Position numbers and translations under genes: made by a program. Shown in pieces: positions 17,627 to 25,943 of a stretch of 64,000 nucleotides of DNA. A model generated the notes under the pieces. It did no database searches. It worked only from the letters and a program-made list of their open reading frames with translations, and was not told where the DNA came from. How positions within the stretch are numbered: position 1 is the first letter of the stretch; every line of letters begins with the position of its first letter. The DNA lies in the NCBI RefSeq assembly GCF_007859755.1, contig NZ_SJPF01000004.1:966506-1030505 (forward strand), written 5' to 3'. This DNA comes from Blastopirellula retiformator. GTDB lineage: Bacteria; Planctomycetota; Planctomycetia; Pirellulales; Pirellulaceae.

Positions 17627-18469
17627 GTGGCAAAATGGCCCTTGGGCGTCTTCGCCAGCATTGATGCCGGACTGGGCGTACAGTTGTCGGTCGTCGAAGA
17701 ACTGGGAGTGCCGACGATCCAGTTGCATGCTCCGGCTAAGGAATCGCGGACGGCGGAGAACGCCGCCAAGTTTCTGGCCAAGCTCGAATCGATCGACGTC
17801 ACGCTGACCTGCGTCTTTGGCGGTTTTGAAGGGGAAAGCTACGCCGATATTCCGACCACGAAAGAGACGGTTGGTCTCGTCCCCCCGGCCACCCGCGCCG
17901 AGCGTCTGGAAGAGATGAAAGAGATCGCCGACTTCGCTCGCGTGCTCGACTGCGATGTGGTTGGTTTGCACGTCGGTTTCATCCCGCACGATCCGGCCGA
18001 TCCGATGTTCGCCGAAGTGGTCGCGGTTACCCAAGAGCTGTGCGATCACTGCGCCGGCAACGAACAGGCCCTGCACCTGGAAACGGGCCAGGAATCGGCT
18101 GACGGCTTGCTCGGCTTTATCGCCGCCGTCGATCGCCCGAATCTGAAGGTCAACTTTGACCCAGCCAACATGGTCCTGTACGGGACCGGCAAACCGATCG
18201 AAGCGCTCAAAAAGGTTGGTAAGCATGTCGGTAGCGTCCACTGCAAAGACGCCAAATGGTCGGACGAGCCAGGCGTCACCTGGGGAACCGAAATGCCGCT
18301 GGGCGAAGGGGACGTCGGCATGGAAGAGTTCCTGCGGACGGTCAAAGAGATCGGCTACACCGGTCCGCTGACGATCGAACGCGAAATCCCGCAAGAGCCG
18401 GAGCGTCAAAAGGCCGAGATCGGCGCCGCGCTCGAGCTGCTTACGGCTCTGCGGACGAAGATTGGCTAG
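17627..18469 (+). CDS. Sugar phosphate isomerase/epimerase (AP endonuclease 2 fold)
   Basis: 280 residues from a GTG start at 17627, chosen because it is preceded by GGAG at the right distance and the family typically begins at AKWPLGVFASID. An upstream in-frame ATG at 17561 would add 22 residues with no family similarity. TIM-barrel metal-site segments include VVGLHVGFIPHD, LHLETGQESAD, VNFDPANMV and SVHCKDAKW, then PLGEGDVGMEEF, which supply the Glu/Asp/His ligands. The likely activity is isomerisation or epimerisation of a keto sugar, complementing the upstream oxidoreductase. Its 3' end overlaps the convergent small membrane gene by 29 nt. Confidence 0.85.
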   Translation: MAKWPLGVFASIDAGLGVQLSVVEELGVPTIQLHAPAKESRTAENAAKFLAKLESIDVTLTCVFGGFEGESYADIPTTKETVGLVPPATRAERLEEMKEIADFARVLDCDVVGLHVGFIPHDPADPMFAEVVAVTQELCDHCAGNEQALHLETGQESADGLLGFIAAVDRPNLKVNFDPANMVLYGTGKPIEALKKVGKHVGSVHCKDAKWSDEPGVTWGTEMPLGEGDVGMEEFLRTVKEIGYTGPLTIEREIPQEPERQKAEIGAALELLTALRTKIG

Positions 18470-18857
18470 ACGCCGACTTCTTCTTTTTCTTTGGCGGCGG
18501 CGAACTGGATGCTGGGCGAGGTCTCAGCATCCAGAGGACGATCAGCACCGGGATCGCCACCAGGGCCGCCTTCTTCCAAACCGACGAAGCGACCGCCGTC
18601 GTGATCGCGATCAGCACGATCGCCAGCGAGAGCCAGACCGGCAGCTTCGTAATCTGCGGATAGGCGAGCCACAGTAGCGCAAAGACGCCGCCAACCTTGA
18701 TCAGCGCCCCCTGAAAATGCTCCAGCGAACTGGTCGGATCGTCGACCAGAAACAGCGCAGCGCCAATTACGCAACAAATGATGGCGACTAGGCCGATTTT
18801 GGTTCGAGCATTCACAGGGACAGGCGGGGCGGTTGGGGGAGTTGATCTAAGATTCAT
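18441..18857 (-). CDS. Small membrane protein, unknown function
   Basis: 138 residues. Four hydrophobic helices (IGLVAIICCVIGAALFLV, VGGVFALLWLAY, LSLAIVLIAITTAVA, LVAIPVLIVLWML), a proline-rich N-terminus, and a basic tail with five consecutive lysines then serines. I do not recognise the family. It overlaps the end of the isomerase gene on the opposite strand, so transcription of the two may interfere. A large inverted repeat lies just upstream. Confidence 0.65.
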   Translation of the reverse strand: MNLRSTPPTAPPVPVNARTKIGLVAIICCVIGAALFLVDDPTSSLEHFQGALIKVGGVFALLWLAYPQITKLPVWLSLAIVLIAITTAVASSVWKKAALVAIPVLIVLWMLRPRPASSSPPPKKKKKSASSQSSSAEP

Positions 18858-18964
18858 GGTGCCATGTTCTTATCGCGTCTTCGCGAGAAGAGCATGTCTT
18901 CATAGCCGATCTAACAGGACAAAGACATGCTCTTCCGCCGAAGACGTCGTAAGAGCATGGCGCC
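18858..18964. repeat. Long imperfect inverted repeat (43-bp arms)
   Basis: Arms 18858-18900 and 18922-18964 match at about 35 of 43 positions across a 21-nt loop. Outer ends GGTGCC/GGCGCC; innermost 13 bases AAGAGCATGTCTT are perfect. It lies between the starts of one minus-strand gene and the end of another. Confidence 0.75.
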
Positions 18965-18994
18965 AGGTGGTGGGTGTTGAAGTGACGCTCGACG

Positions 18995-20956
18995 TCAGAT
19001 CCGATCGAGCGAGTCGAGCCAGCGGGTGATGGCGGTGCGATCTTCGGCGGTTAGCTTGTCAGCGCCGCTGCCGACGCCGCGGTGGGTGACAGGGAACTTC
19101 ATCTTGGCGAGCGCCTCGTCCAGCTTCTTCAGCTGACCCGCTTGCGGCGACTTGTCGTCGTACAGGGTGAAGATCGCCAACCGATGCAGCGGATCATTGT
19201 TCGGCGGCTGAACGCCGCGCGGCACTGGGGCGGTCATCGTCACGACGCCAGCGATCGCTTCGCGGTTTTCAAAGGCGGTCATGTAGGCCATAGCGCCGCC
19301 GCTGGAAATGCCGACCAGCGTCGTCCGCAGCGGAGCGATGCTGTACTTGCCGGCCAGTTGTTCGATGCATTTGCGGATGACGCCGGTCTCCGAAGGAGTC
19401 CAACGTTCTTTCGACGCTGGCGAGACCGACAGCAAAATCGTGCCGGTCTTCTGGCAGGCTTCTTTCCAGGCGTCGATCGTCGCTTGCTTGTCGACTTCGC
19501 CCGGCTCTTGCACCAGCACGACCAGGTTGTATCGGCGGTCGCCGGAATAGTCGTCCGGAATCCAGGCGAACGCCGCATTCGGCTCTTCGGCCAGGCGAAC
19601 TTCGATTTCGCCGGTCTTGGGGGGCTGGGCTGGTTGCTCCGGCTCTTTCGTCCAGGCCAGCGGCAACTCGCCTGGGATGGCGGTCGGCAGCGTGCCGAGC
19701 ATGATCTCGGCCTCTTTTTCTTCTTCGCCGCGGCGATAGACCAACTGAATCGCGGCGTCGGGATCTTGCGTGGCGATTTGCGTACGCAGTTCGGCGGCCG
19801 AAGCGGCTGGTTTGTCATTCACCTTTACGATCACGTCGCCAGCGGCCAGGCCCGCTTTGGCGGCGGGACTGCCCTCAAACACATCGCGAACGACGACTCC
19901 CTCGGCATCGCGGATCGGCAAGATGCCGAGAAACGGATGGGCGTACGGCACCAGCAGGTCGGTGAGGGTCGCTTTTAGCTCGACGGTCTCTTCGCCGCGC
20001 TTCAGCGTCAATGCGACCACATCGCCGGCGTACATCGGCTCGAGCAGGTGTTTCAGTTGGGCTTGGTTGACGACCGGCTTGCCCCCGACTGCGGTGATCA
20101 GGTCGCCAGCTTCGATGCCGGCCTCTTGGGCGGGCGAGTTGTAGCGAACGGCGCCGATTGCCGGCATGTCGGCCATCACGTCGTTCCCTTTCAGGCTGAT
20201 GCCAAGCAAGCCCTGACGCAGGTCATCGCCTGCTTGCAGCTTTTCGAGTCGCGGCAGCATCTCGGTCACCGGAACGGCGAAGCCAATGCCCGAGTCGTAC
20301 CAGTCGGCGCCGGCTTGGGGACCGGTCGCTTGCGGCGACAGCGAGGTGATCACGCCGATGACCCGGCCTTGAATGTCGACCAGGGCGCCGCCGTAGTTGT
20401 TGGGAGAGATCTTGGCGTCGGACTGAATCGCTTTGCCCCAGACGCGGTTTAAGGCGCTGACGACGCCGATCGAAGCGTTCGGATGCTCGGGCGAGAACGA
20501 CTTGCCGACCGCGATCGCCCACTGCCCGACACGCAGCTCTTCACGCGGCACAAACGTCGGAACCGGCAGCGGCTCGTCGGCGGTCACCTTCAGCAGCACC
20601 AAGTTGCGGCTATGGTCTTGGGCGACAATCTTAGCCGCGGTTCGTTTGCCGCTGGGGAGCGACGCCAGGATCGAGGTTGGCTTGTGGACGAAGTTGTAGC
20701 TGCTCGACAGCAGGTAGCCATCTTCGGTGACGACCAGCGCGCTGCAGGGACCGCCGCCGGCGAGTTGATCGCCGACTTTCTCGAGCCCGCCGACCGTTTC
20801 GATCTGCAGAACCGAAGGCGCGGCTGCAGCGACGGCGTCGCGCAGCGCTTGTTGTTCGAGCGAATTGAGATCGTCCGCCGCTTGACCGACCGTCGTCAGC
20901 GATCCGCAAAGACCAAGGGTCAGCAGCAGCCAGGCGAACGAGGATTTCTTATTCAT
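18995..20956 (-). CDS. Pseudoprotease (S1C) with two PDZ domains and an alpha/beta-hydrolase-like domain
   Basis: 653 residues from MNKKSSF; an ATG 5 codons earlier is also possible. Signal peptide 1-27. A trypsin-like domain follows (about 35-240), but all three catalytic positions are replaced when aligned with the intact paralogue at 21968-23689: His becomes Tyr 88 (or Asn 89), Asp becomes Asn 118 and Ser becomes Tyr 187 (PNNYGGAL). Two PDZ domains lie at about 248-330 and 340-420. The C-terminal domain (about 450-650) has the nucleophile elbow GISSG (548-552), as in phospholipase/carboxylesterase or PHB-depolymerase-like hydrolases. It is the last gene of the operon, its start overlapping the preceding gene by 8 nt. 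It is probably a binding scaffold joined to a hydrolase. Confidence 0.82.
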   Translation of the reverse strand: MNKKSSFAWLLLTLGLCGSLTTVGQAADDLNSLEQQALRDAVAAAAPSVLQIETVGGLEKVGDQLAGGGPCSALVVTEDGYLLSSSYNFVHKPTSILASLPSGKRTAAKIVAQDHSRNLVLLKVTADEPLPVPTFVPREELRVGQWAIAVGKSFSPEHPNASIGVVSALNRVWGKAIQSDAKISPNNYGGALVDIQGRVIGVITSLSPQATGPQAGADWYDSGIGFAVPVTEMLPRLEKLQAGDDLRQGLLGISLKGNDVMADMPAIGAVRYNSPAQEAGIEAGDLITAVGGKPVVNQAQLKHLLEPMYAGDVVALTLKRGEETVELKATLTDLLVPYAHPFLGILPIRDAEGVVVRDVFEGSPAAKAGLAAGDVIVKVNDKPAASAAELRTQIATQDPDAAIQLVYRRGEEEKEAEIMLGTLPTAIPGELPLAWTKEPEQPAQPPKTGEIEVRLAEEPNAAFAWIPDDYSGDRRYNLVVLVQEPGEVDKQATIDAWKEACQKTGTILLSVSPASKERWTPSETGVIRKCIEQLAGKYSIAPLRTTLVGISSGGAMAYMTAFENREAIAGVVTMTAPVPRGVQPPNNDPLHRLAIFTLYDDKSPQAGQLKKLDEALAKMKFPVTHRGVGSGADKLTAEDRTAITRWLDSLDRI

Positions 20957-21971
20957 TGAGCACGACTTCAATCAGTTCATCGCCGCGAAGCAGCGTCAGG
21001 CGGACCGGATCGTCCCGGTCGATAAAGGTTAGCTCTTCCCGCAGGACGCGCTGCGACGAAATCAGCCGTCGCTCGACGAACATGACCAGGTCGTTCGGCT
21101 GGAGACCGGCGGTCGCGGCCGGAGAATCAGGCGCCACGCGTTCGACAAACGGGGGCGTCTTCGGCAGCACATCGGGAAGCAGGATCAGGCCGAGCTGAGC
21201 CAGCGTGACCGGCTCGGTCGGGCGGTTTTCGTTTTCGTCGCGCGAGCGAGGGCGGAAGCGACCGCTGAGGATGTCTTCGACCGAGGTTCGCATTTCGGCG
21301 ACCGGAATCGAGTAGTTGAGCCAAACGTTGTTGGACGAATTGCGAATCTCTTTGCCGAGCACGCCGGCGATGCGGCCTTGTTGATCGGTCAGGGCTCCGC
21401 CGGCGGCGCCAGGATTGTTGGTCATCGCGTCGACGACGTAGACCTTCCCTTTGTAGCGAACTTCCGAGGCGCTGCGACGACCTTGCAGCGGCGTGATGGC
21501 CGTGATGTAGCCATGCAGCACGCTGGCCGGTTCGTCGCCAGTGGCGATGCCATACAAGTTGCTAAAGGTCAGCACCCGCTCGCCGGCGGTCAGTTCGACC
21601 GACTCGTCCAGGTTGAAGTAAGGCAAGTCGTCGGCGTCGACCTTCAGCACGGCGACTTCCAGTTCGGGATCGGCGCCGACCAACTCGGCGGAAAAGCGGC
21701 GGCCGTCGTTGGCGACGATCGTGATCACGCTCGAGTCGAGGACGTAGCTCCAAACGGTCAGGATATGCCCTTCCGGAGAAATCACAAAGCCGCTCTGGTA
21801 CGACTCGAGACCGCGCAGGCCGCCGGCGCCAAAAATCTTGACGATGCGGGGCTGCACGCCGCGAATGGTTTGCGACAGGGATGACTCGGCCCGCGCTGGC
21901 TGCGCGGCAAGGCCCATCGTGAGCCAAGGGAGCGCTACGGCGAGCGCGATGACTAGCGCCTTACGGTTCAT
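20949..21971 (-). CDS. Degenerate S1C protease with a C-terminal PDZ domain
   Basis: 340 residues from MNRKAL, where ATG overlaps the preceding stop as ATGA. Signal peptide ending near QPARA (about residue 28). The trypsin-like domain is recognisable from LVGADPELEVAVLKV and NNPGAAGGAL, but the triad is lost: Ser 75 replaces His, Glu 105 replaces Asp, and Ala 190 replaces the nucleophile. A PDZ-like domain occupies about 250-338 (VERVAPDSPAATAGLQPNDLV). It lies between an intact protease and a second pseudoprotease in one operon, which suggests divergence after duplication. The likely role is peptide binding or regulation of the active protease. Confidence 0.82.
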   Translation of the reverse strand: MNRKALVIALAVALPWLTMGLAAQPARAESSLSQTIRGVQPRIVKIFGAGGLRGLESYQSGFVISPEGHILTVWSYVLDSSVITIVANDGRRFSAELVGADPELEVAVLKVDADDLPYFNLDESVELTAGERVLTFSNLYGIATGDEPASVLHGYITAITPLQGRRSASEVRYKGKVYVVDAMTNNPGAAGGALTDQQGRIAGVLGKEIRNSSNNVWLNYSIPVAEMRTSVEDILSGRFRPRSRDENENRPTEPVTLAQLGLILLPDVLPKTPPFVERVAPDSPAATAGLQPNDLVMFVERRLISSQRVLREELTFIDRDDPVRLTLLRGDELIEVVLNE

Positions 21972-23689
21972 GCGGCGTCCTTCGGTTCGGTCGACGACAA
22001 GGTCCATTTCAGACCATGCAGAATGTTGTAGATCTGATCGCCGCGACGGATGATGATCTTTGTCGGCAGGCGAACTCCCTCGAAGTCGTCGTACTCCTGG
22101 AACCGCAACTCACACGGATCGGAGTCAGCTTCCGGGAACATCTCCATGGCGATCAGGTCGCCTGACTTCGGTTCAAAGTAAAAGCGGGTCTCGATCGCGT
22201 CGTAGAGGCCGACCAGCACGTCGAAGCGTTGGTCGATCGTGTCGAGCGGCGCCGTCCCCAGGTACGAGACTTCGCCGAACTTTTCGGGACCGAGAATCTG
22301 GAAGCGTTGCCAAGCATGCAGGGCGAGCAATAGCCCGCCGCTGCCGAGCGGTTCCAGCTTTTGCGATAGATCGCCATCGATCTCGATCGCCGAGTCGCGT
22401 CCGGCAACCGTGGCGGTCGCCTTTTTGGGCGCCAGGTCAATCTGCACGACGTCGCCGTCGGCCAGTTGACCGGCAACTTTCCAGTCGTTCAGCTCGCCGG
22501 CGTCTCCGCGGTTCCAGGCTTCCCAGGTGCGGGTGCGCTGCTGCAGGTTGAAATAGTAGTTGGCATAGCCGGAGCGCGCTTCAAACAGCTTCTGCAGCTC
22601 TTCGGAGACTTGCTTTTTCTCTTCGCCGGGATGGTCTTCCGGCTTCGAGCCATCGGGGCTCGGCGGGGCGACCGACTTTTGAATCTTGGCGAGCAACTCT
22701 TCTCGCGAGTGAACCCCCGCCAGGCGAACGACGATATCGTGTCGCTCTCCACCCCGGAAGAAACTGACCGGCACGCGCCAGCCGCGAGGATAAATGCCCA
22801 GGGCATTCTTAAAGCCGTTGACGGTGGTGACCGGTTTCGAGCCAAACGAGACCAGCTCGTCCCCGTAACGCAGTCCGCGGCGATAGGCGTCGGAGGTGTC
22901 GAGGATGTTGGTGACGATCACCTCACCTTCCGAATCGGTCGTGACGGTGGCGCCAAGCGTCGCATGATCGACTACGCGGCCGCTCTTGAGGTAGCCGAGG
23001 AAGTTCATCACCTGATTCATCGAAATCGCGTAGCCGACGCCGACGTTGACGCGACCTCGCTTTTCGATCGAGATCCGGCCATTGATGCCGATCACCTGAC
23101 CATCTTTGTTGAAGAGCGGGCCGCCGGAGTTGCCGGGGTTGATCGAAGCGTCGGTCTGGATGCAGTCGGTGTATTCGATCAACGTGCCGCTGGGATACTG
23201 ATAGCGGCCGACTCCGGAGACCATGCCCCAGGTGACGGTCGGCTGCATGTCGGTCGCCAGCAGAAAGGGATTGCCGATGGCGAAGCACCAATCGCCGACT
23301 TGCACCTTGTCGCTGTCGCCGATGTCGGCGGCCGGAAAGTCGTCGCGACCTTGCAGCTTGATCAAAGCGACGTCGCCCACCGGATCGATGCCGACGATGA
23401 CCGCATCGTACAGCTTGCCGTCGGAAAGGCTGCATTTCATGAACGAGCCGGCCGGATCGGCGACGTGATAGTTGGTGATTGCGTAGCCATCTTTCGAGAT
23501 CAAGACGCCGCTACCGCCGCCGGCCGCGCCGGCGAAGACGCAAACCGACGACCGGGTCGCCTTCTCGATCGCGGCGATCCGAGCGTTCTCGGCCTCCAAA
23601 ACCTCCTGCGGGGGCGCAGCCATAACGGGAGATGACGTCACCCAGGACATCGCGGCGATACAAACCAAGAAACAAGCGAGCGTACGCAT
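21968..23689 (-). CDS. S1C (DegP/HtrA-like) serine protease with PDZ domain
   Basis: 573 residues with a signal peptide (cleavage after about residue 24). The trypsin-like domain keeps the whole triad: His 75 in TNYHVAD, Asp 106 in GDVALIKL, and Ser 188 in NPGNSGGPL. A PDZ domain covers about 235-335. The C-terminal 230 residues are an extra domain I cannot name, with a mixed alpha/beta look (FEARSGYANYYFNLQQ near 375). It is probably a periplasmic quality-control protease. The start overlaps the upstream NPCBM gene by one base (TAATG) and the end overlaps the next gene as ATGA, so all three protease-like proteins are made together. Confidence 0.88.
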   Translation of the reverse strand: MRTLACFLVCIAAMSWVTSSPVMAAPPQEVLEAENARIAAIEKATRSSVCVFAGAAGGGSGVLISKDGYAITNYHVADPAGSFMKCSLSDGKLYDAVIVGIDPVGDVALIKLQGRDDFPAADIGDSDKVQVGDWCFAIGNPFLLATDMQPTVTWGMVSGVGRYQYPSGTLIEYTDCIQTDASINPGNSGGPLFNKDGQVIGINGRISIEKRGRVNVGVGYAISMNQVMNFLGYLKSGRVVDHATLGATVTTDSEGEVIVTNILDTSDAYRRGLRYGDELVSFGSKPVTTVNGFKNALGIYPRGWRVPVSFFRGGERHDIVVRLAGVHSREELLAKIQKSVAPPSPDGSKPEDHPGEEKKQVSEELQKLFEARSGYANYYFNLQQRTRTWEAWNRGDAGELNDWKVAGQLADGDVVQIDLAPKKATATVAGRDSAIEIDGDLSQKLEPLGSGGLLLALHAWQRFQILGPEKFGEVSYLGTAPLDTIDQRFDVLVGLYDAIETRFYFEPKSGDLIAMEMFPEADSDPCELRFQEYDDFEGVRLPTKIIIRRGDQIYNILHGLKWTLSSTEPKDAA

Positions 23690-24891
23690 TATTTAATCAA
23701 CCGTGGTTGGCACAAATAGACGCGGTCTCCCAGATCGCCATTGCCGGCGAAGTCGACGACCACCTTCAGGCGGCGAGCGCCCCGGACGTCGCCGTGAATA
23801 TCGAGCGTCGGCTCGTTCTGGTCGAGCACTTTATCGATCAACGTCGTCTTGTCGGCGGTGATCGTTAGTTTCAAAGGACCGCTCGCCCCGTCGGGCAGAC
23901 CGGCGAACGCGTGGAACTGACGGACGTCGTCCGGCAGCAGGTAAGTCAGTTCGGTCCGGGCATGCAACGCGATGCCGCTGGCGAACGACTTCGACTCGCC
24001 GCCGATCGATAGCTCTAGCGGCTCTGCCGCCGAACCGGTGCGGACATCGGGAGCGTAAATCAGCGACAGCTGATCACGCGGCAGGCTGGAAGGAATGAAC
24101 GTCGCCCAAGCGTCCTGGTCGGGCGTCAAATCGGCCAGCGAGACGATGTTGCCGGCTGCAAAGTCGATCGCTTCGACCGAGTCGAGCGGCAGTTCAAACT
24201 TGCCGCCGGCGCTTGAGTCAATTTTGAGCAGGTCTTCCTCCAGCATCATCTTACCGGCGAAGATTACGCCGCCGTCCCGCAGTTCGATCTTGCAGAGGGG
24301 CGCGCCCAGTTTGCGGTTATTGCGTTGATAAAAGAGAAGCCCGGCCAGTTTGTCGAGCGGAATCTTCGCTTCCAATTCGTCGAGCTGAATCGCCGCTTTG
24401 CCGTCGGCGATCGATTGGATGATCGCTTCCTGGTACGAAAGGTCGTCTTGGCGGCGAATGACCACCGCGTCGCCCAAGATCTTTTCGCCCAACAGTTCGT
24501 CCCAGCGGGTATCGAACGAACGCTGATCGGCGTTGAACCGCAATAGCCGGAGCGCCGCGGCGGGGACCTCGAACATCGAGAATCCAGTCGAATCGACGAC
24601 GAACATGCGGTTTTCGAGCTTGAACTTTTTGACGTCCAGTTGGGTGCCGTCGGCCAATAACAATTGGGCGCCACCTTCGGCCGGCGGTGTTTCTTCCCCT
24701 TCGATATCGACCCGCATCAACGCGTCGTAGGGAAGTTTCTCGTCACCGACGCTGGTGCGGAGGCCGATCTGGTCGGCCGATAGCTCGCGCAGTTCGCCTG
24801 ACAGCGTGCGACCGTCGAGCGTTTCGACGTCGACGGTCACTGCGGCGGAAAGCGTGGAGGCGGCGATTAAGAGCAACGCGGTGCAGTTCAC
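23689..24891 (-). CDS. Secreted protein with NPCBM/NEW2-like C-terminal domain
   Basis: 400 residues. A short signal peptide (LLLIAASTLSAA). Residues about 20-235 hold repeated small beta units (VETLDGRTLSGELREL; LLADGTQLDVKKFKLE; ELRDGGVIFAGKMML), which look like a duplicated small-barrel motif. The C-terminal 140 residues (FASGIALHARTELTYLL, then FHAFAGLPDGASG) resemble the NPCBM/NEW2 carbohydrate-binding family common in Planctomycetes. It probably binds a glycan or cell-surface polymer next to the protease complex. Coupled by overlap on both sides (ATGA upstream, TAATG downstream). Confidence 0.75.
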   Translation of the reverse strand: MNCTALLLIAASTLSAAVTVDVETLDGRTLSGELRELSADQIGLRTSVGDEKLPYDALMRVDIEGEETPPAEGGAQLLLADGTQLDVKKFKLENRMFVVDSTGFSMFEVPAAALRLLRFNADQRSFDTRWDELLGEKILGDAVVIRRQDDLSYQEAIIQSIADGKAAIQLDELEAKIPLDKLAGLLFYQRNNRKLGAPLCKIELRDGGVIFAGKMMLEEDLLKIDSSAGGKFELPLDSVEAIDFAAGNIVSLADLTPDQDAWATFIPSSLPRDQLSLIYAPDVRTGSAAEPLELSIGGESKSFASGIALHARTELTYLLPDDVRQFHAFAGLPDGASGPLKLTITADKTTLIDKVLDQNEPTLDIHGDVRGARRLKVVVDFAGNGDLGDRVYLCQPRLIK

Positions 24892-25943
24892 TTCGAATCC
24901 TCTTCGCGGGCGAGCTTGCGGAAGTATTCTTCAATCACCCGACGATAGTGAGACGGGAACTCGTTGGAAATCTGTTGCAGCGCTTCCTGCCGTTCTTTCG
25001 GCGGCAGGTTGCCCCAGTTGTCGCCGGGGTTCATCTTCTTGGGGTCGATGTTGCCGGGGCCGCCGCCGCCGGCCGGCATGCTGTCGTTCAGCGGACTGCT
25101 GGGCTGGGTGCTGTTGCCCCCTTGTTGTCCTCCTTGCGACTGCTGTTGTTGCTGCTGCATCTGTTTTTCGAGGTCTTCGATCATCTTGTCGAGCTTGGCG
25201 ACGACGTCGTCTTCCTGGGTGCGGACCCGTTTGCCGGCGCGACCCAGATCGAGCCGACGTTCGATGTCTCGCATCAAGCGAGCGACTTCGTCGAGCGAAT
25301 CGGTTTCGAGCGGTTGGATGTCGGCCAGCATCAGTTTGGCGACCGCCAGATAACGCGGGGCGATCTCTTCCTGGTTCGACAGGAGCGTCCCGAGCGTGGC
25401 GACGCACTCCTTTTTCTGCAGCAGGTAATGTTCGCAAACGGCTCGGTGAAACAGCAGCGCCGCGGGGTCGGCCGCCGTGTCGATGGGCAAGTCTTTCAGT
25501 TGTTGGTGGGCTTCGTCCAGCAGACGCTGTTCGGCGAGCCACCGGCCATACTGGAAGCGTAGGTTATCGCCAATCCACTGGGGAAACGGCTTCGACGAAT
25601 CGGCCAGCCAGGGGAACTGCGGCGTCTCTGCGACACTGGTCGTCGCCAGGGTCGTCACGGCCAGCTCTCGAGCGTCGGCGTCGACCACCGCGACCGTTTC
25701 CAAGATTCGCAGGCCCAACTCGGCAGACGCCTCGTTTGGGGCTTCTTCAGGCCACAGCTGCGAGATCGCGCTCTTCTGGGCCTCGGGCGGATCGGCCTCG
25801 GTCATCCAGTCGATCAGCTTCTGCCGCATGACCGGATATTGCGGGTTGTTCCACTCGGCCTGTTTCTTCAGCGCGTCGGCCGCAGGGGCCGATCCGGCCG
25901 CCAGCAGGCAGATCGCGATTGCGAGCATTACTCGGGGCTTCAT
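24888..25943 (-). CDS. Secreted helical repeat protein, unknown function
   Basis: 351 residues. Signal peptide MLAIAICLLAAGSAPA. The middle (about 120-210) reads like helical hairpins of TPR type (LRFQYGRWLAEQRLLDEAHQQL; LLFHRAVCEHYLLQKKECVATL). Near residue 255 is a coiled stretch with polyglutamine, then a Gly/Asn/Pro-rich linker, and a short C-terminal domain (PPKERQEALQQISNEFP), a motif I associate with planctomycete proteins from MoxR/VWA loci. No enzyme motif. Overlaps its upstream neighbour by ATGA. Confidence 0.68.
   Translation of the reverse strand: MKPRVMLAIAICLLAAGSAPAADALKKQAEWNNPQYPVMRQKLIDWMTEADPPEAQKSAISQLWPEEAPNEASAELGLRILETVAVVDADARELAVTTLATTSVAETPQFPWLADSSKPFPQWIGDNLRFQYGRWLAEQRLLDEAHQQLKDLPIDTAADPAALLFHRAVCEHYLLQKKECVATLGTLLSNQEEIAPRYLAVAKLMLADIQPLETDSLDEVARLMRDIERRLDLGRAGKRVRTQEDDVVAKLDKMIEDLEKQMQQQQQQSQGGQQGGNSTQPSSPLNDSMPAGGGGPGNIDPKKMNPGDNWGNLPPKERQEALQQISNEFPSHYRRVIEEYFRKLAREEDSK

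Noticed and set aside
22466..23635. A plus-strand open frame of 389 codons
   Set aside because: Antisense to the intact protease gene, with no recognisable motif.
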